NCBI RefSeq assembly: GCF_008727795.1
Contig: NZ_CP044222.1
Coordinates: 2,294,001-2,358,000, forward strand
DNA: 64,000 bases
From: Nitrincola iocasae
GTDB lineage: Bacteria > Pseudomonadota > Gammaproteobacteria > Pseudomonadales > Balneatricaceae
Direction: 5' to 3'
In this document: piece by piece, positions 61,389 through 64,000 of the stretch
How the letters are laid out: the number at the start of each line of letters is the position of its first letter
Numbering within the stretch: the stretch's first letter is position 1
The notes under the pieces: model-generated
The model's database searches: none
Told to the model about the DNA's origin: nothing
Seen by the model: only the letters and a program-made list of their open reading frames with translations
Position numbers and translations under genes: made by a program

Positions 61389-62006
61389 TTACAGGGTTAA
61401 CTCCCTATTACTGGCGGCCAGGAAGGCTTTCTTCAGGTCGCCATAATTATGTACAGCCGGGAACTGCGGAAACTCACGAATAACATTTTCAGGCGCATGA
61501 AACAGAATGCCTGCCTCAGCCTGAGTCAACATGGTAGTGTCGTTATAGGAATCACCTGCCGCAATCACCCGGTAATTAAGCAATTGAAAAGCGCGCACTG
61601 ACTGACGTTTAGGATCGCGCTGTCGCAAGGTATAACCCGTTATGCGTCCAGTATCATCAACATTCAACTTATGACAAAGCAGGGCTGGAAAGCCCAGTTG
61701 ACGCATCAATGGCTGAGCAAACTCATAAAAGGTATCTGACAAAATGACCAGTTGAAAGCGTTCCCGCAGCCAGTCTACAAATTCCACCGCACCTTCCAGT
61801 GGTTTTAGTCGACTGATGGTATCCTGTATTTGTGTCAGAGTGAAACCCTGCTCATCCAGGATTCGCAAACGCTGCTGCATCAGCTCATCATAATCGGGAA
61901 TATCCCGTGTAGTGGCTTTCAGCGCGTCAATGCCAGTCTCTTCGGCAAACGCGATCCAGATTTCGGGAATTAAGACGCCTTCAAGATCAAGACAGGCCAG
62001 TTCCAT
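61389..62006 (-). CDS. thrH: Phosphoserine phosphatase / homoserine phosphotransferase
   Basis: A 205-residue HAD-family protein. Motif I DLEGVL (nucleophile Asp7), motif II LVILSDTF, and motif III/IV RQRDPKR with AAGDSYNDT are intact. ThrH makes serine from phosphoserine and can transfer the phosphate to homoserine. It lies beside cysB as in Pseudomonas. GGAGA precedes the ATG. Confidence 0.92.
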   Translation of the reverse strand: MELACLDLEGVLIPEIWIAFAEETGIDALKATTRDIPDYDELMQQRLRILDEQGFTLTQIQDTISRLKPLEGAVEFVDWLRERFQLVILSDTFYEFAQPLMRQLGFPALLCHKLNVDDTGRITGYTLRQRDPKRQSVRAFQLLNYRVIAAGDSYNDTTMLTQAEAGILFHAPENVIREFPQFPAVHNYGDLKKAFLAASNRELTL

Positions 62007-62038
62007 GCAAGGTCTCCAGTACAGAGTTGAGTAAGTAA

Positions 62039-63013
62039 TTAATGCTGAGGCAAAGAGATGTCCTTAAACAAATCATCTACCTCATGGCGATTGCTGCAAG
62101 CCTGCACCTTCTCAACCATATCAAGCGTCAGGTGCGGTGCAAACAAACGAATAAAGTCATACATATAGCCGCGCAGATAAGTGCCTTTTCTGAAGCCGAT
62201 ACGCGTGGTGCTGGCTTCAAACAGATGAGAAGCTTCCAGCGCGACCAGATCACTGTCATGCTCTGGCTCCACGGCCATCGTCGCGATGATACCGACACCC
62301 AAGCCCAAACGAACATAGGTTTTGATCACATCAGAATCCACAGCCGTAAACACCACCTTAGGTTCCAGTCCTTTGTTAATGAAGGCTTCATCAAGCTTTG
62401 AGCGCCCGGTAAAACCAAATACATAGGTAACAATGGGGTGCTTGGCAAGCTCTTCCAGTGTCAGTTCGCCCACTTGCGCCAGTGGATGATCTTTAGGTAC
62501 AACAACGGAACGGTTCCAGTGATAGCAAGGCATCATGATCAGATCAGGAAAATGCGCCAGTGCTTCAGTAGCGATGGCAAAATCCACTTCACCATCTGCC
62601 GCCATCTCGGAAATCTGCATCGGTGTACCCTGATGCATATGCAAGGATACATCTGGGTACATTTTAATAAACTGATTGATAGTAGGTGGCAGTGCATAGC
62701 GTGCCTGGGTATGCGTTGTAGCCAGACTCAAACTGCCCTTGCGCTCGTCACTGAACTCCTGTGCCACTTGGCGAATGCTGTCAACTTTCTGCAAAATTTC
62801 ACCGGCGATCTGCAGGATGGCTTCACCCGCGGGGGTTACCCGGGTCAAATGCTTACCACTGCGAGCAAAAACCTCAACACCTAGCTCATCCTCAAGCAAA
62901 CGCACCTGTTTACTGATACCTGGTTGAGAGGTATACAGACTTTGTGCTGTAGCCGATACATTAAGATCATGTTTGGCGACTTCCCAGATGTACCTGAGTT
63001 GCTGAAGTTTCAT
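62039..63013 (-). CDS. cysB: LysR-type cysteine regulon activator
   Basis: A 324-residue LysR regulator of the CysB group. The N-terminal HTH (LNVSATAQSLYTSQPGISKQVRLLEDELG, about 17-46) and the effector domain with ATTHTQARYALP and VTYVFGFTGR match CysB closely. It activates sulfate assimilation genes in response to N-acetylserine. Target operons cysI-cysH and cysDN are in the same window. It is 32 bp upstream of thrH. Confidence 0.94.
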   Translation of the reverse strand: MKLQQLRYIWEVAKHDLNVSATAQSLYTSQPGISKQVRLLEDELGVEVFARSGKHLTRVTPAGEAILQIAGEILQKVDSIRQVAQEFSDERKGSLSLATTHTQARYALPPTINQFIKMYPDVSLHMHQGTPMQISEMAADGEVDFAIATEALAHFPDLIMMPCYHWNRSVVVPKDHPLAQVGELTLEELAKHPIVTYVFGFTGRSKLDEAFINKGLEPKVVFTAVDSDVIKTYVRLGLGVGIIATMAVEPEHDSDLVALEASHLFEASTTRIGFRKGTYLRGYMYDFIRLFAPHLTLDMVEKVQACSNRHEVDDLFKDISLPQH

Positions 63014-63105
63014 TTATCTATACCCGAGTAAGGAATTTTCATTTTTATATAACTACAGAGAATAACAAAATACGTCAGCTTCGCCAATACAACAATAATC
63101 ACTGC

Positions 63106-64000
63106 TCAGAACCGCGAGTTAAGTCTGCGAATCTCTTCATCACCACTAATCAGACGTTTTTCAAGTGAGTTGATTTTTGCTTCAGCCCTAACCAACATTT
63201 CCTCTTTTTCCATCAACTGCGCACGCAACAAATTGTCACGCTTGGCGGCTTCGTTGGTATAGGAAATATTCTTTTGATTATTGCGCCGAATATCTTCCTG
63301 TAATTCCTTAAGCTTAGTTTCAAGTCGTTTGGTTTTGTTAAGTTCAGCAAGTAACTGGCTGTTCATTTTAGTCATGTCACGCTGCAATACCGCGCCTTCC
63401 TGACGCATTTTCAACAACTCGGTTTCCTGACTTTTAAGCTGTGATTTCAGCGTTTCATTCTTAACATCTTTGCGTGCCATGCGTGCCTGGAGGTCATGAA
63501 TCTCGCGAGTGAGTTCAGACTCTTTTTTACCCGCTTCTTCGCGAACTTTTTCCAATGCATTGCGATAGTATCGGGTGTCCACTTCTTCTTTGGCTAACGT
63601 CTCAAGCATATGCCGCTGCTCATCTTTGAGCCGTTGATCAAACGTACGCCGGGCATCTTCATGCGCTTTTCTCAGCTGCGCAAGCTCATGTTCCAGTGTT
63701 GAACGGGCTTTTTCCTCTTTTTTACGGATATTAGTTTCACTGGATAAATTGGTTTTTAATACCGTGATTTCAGCATCCAGCGCTTTAACATGCTCATAGC
63801 TTTCTTCAAGCTTGAAGGTTTGCTCACGGTAACGGGCTTCCATCTCCTGATGTAAATGCTGAGATCTCTGCAGAGCCTCATCGGTACTACGCTTCTCGAC
63901 TTCAACGCCAATATCTGTGCGCTGTCGGGTCAGAGATACACGCGACTGAGCTTCCTGCACCGCTTGATGCCAGATACGCACAAAGGACTGCGCCAAGGTA
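63106..64000 (-). CDS. Long coiled-coil protein, partial (runs off right edge)
   Basis: At least 297 residues in an open frame that reaches the window end; no ATG is seen near the edge, so the N-terminus is missing. Except for a short FVRIWHQAVQEAQ start, the visible part is almost entirely charged heptad-like coiled coil rich in Glu, Lys, Arg and Leu, with no membrane segment. KfrA-type DNA-binding proteins have a similar long coiled coil after an N-terminal DNA-binding domain, but that domain would lie outside the window. Function unknown. It is on the same strand as cysB and 92 bp upstream. Confidence 0.7.
   Translation of the reverse strand, partial: TLAQSFVRIWHQAVQEAQSRVSLTRQRTDIGVEVEKRSTDEALQRSQHLHQEMEARYREQTFKLEESYEHVKALDAEITVLKTNLSSETNIRKKEEKARSTLEHELAQLRKAHEDARRTFDQRLKDEQRHMLETLAKEEVDTRYYRNALEKVREEAGKKESELTREIHDLQARMARKDVKNETLKSQLKSQETELLKMRQEGAVLQRDMTKMNSQLLAELNKTKRLETKLKELQEDIRRNNQKNISYTNEAAKRDNLLRAQLMEKEEMLVRAEAKINSLEKRLISGDEEIRRLNSRF

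Overview
The window looks like chromosomal DNA of a marine gammaproteobacterium, probably of the Oceanospirillales/Nitrincolaceae type. That placement is inferred from gene content: an APS-reductase sulfate pathway next to a DUF934/CysI sulfite reductase, rnfABCDGE, nrdAB with a YfaE-like ferredoxin, AcnD/PrpF-type methylcitrate genes, and thrH beside cysB. No 16S or other taxonomic marker is present. I saw no tRNA, rRNA, CRISPR array, insertion sequence or integrase. Both ends cut through genes (cysG on the left, a coiled-coil gene on the right).

Layout. 0-3.2 kb: sulfite/APS reduction and siroheme genes on the minus strand (cysI, DUF934 gene, cysH, cysG). 3.3-19.6 kb: a nitrogen island. The minus-strand unit nrtABD-nirBD is preceded by a NIT-ANTAR antiterminator gene, followed further right by an ansA/aspA pair with a divergent XRE regulator. 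The plus-strand unit is nasA-cobA, then nnrS-nsrR. Both nitrate units share one control layout: an NtrC-like box about 109 bp upstream of the predicted start, a sigma-54 -24/-12 promoter, and a leader with an A1/G4 hexaloop hairpin that overlaps an intrinsic terminator. 20.2-22.8 kb: cysD and a cysN with a degenerate APS-kinase-like tail. 23.0-28.3 kb: rnfABCDGE. 28.3-36.7 kb: an accessory block between rnfE and nth, holding a YbiO-like mechanosensitive channel, a large VasX-like (type VI effector-like) membrane protein, a two-TM DUF6708-like partner, a REC-CheC response regulator and a PAS-GGDEF cyclase. 36.8-41.4 kb: nth, then fdx-nrdB-nrdA with tandem NrdR-like boxes. 42.0-51.9 kb: gdhA, mscS, an acyl-CoA ligase divergent from a FixLJ-like pair, a TudS/DUF523 gene, proS, fpr and a small DUF2892 protein. 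52.0-58.6 kb: gntR-prpB-prpC-acnD-prpF for propionate. 58.9-64.0 kb: pabB, a decayed chemoreceptor pseudogene, thrH, cysB and a partial coiled-coil gene.

How the parts work together. Sulfate is activated by CysDN, reduced by a [4Fe-4S] APS reductase (CysH) and then by siroheme CysI, with CysB as the likely regulator. Nitrate is imported by NrtABD and reduced by NasA and NirBD. CobA and CysG supply siroheme to both pathways, and GdhA, AspA and AnsA handle ammonia and amino acids. NnrS/NsrR deals with nitric oxide.

The least explained parts are the VasX-like/DUF6708 pair with its signalling neighbours, a 73-nt foldable element before rnfA, and an Fnr-type palindrome between two convergent genes.
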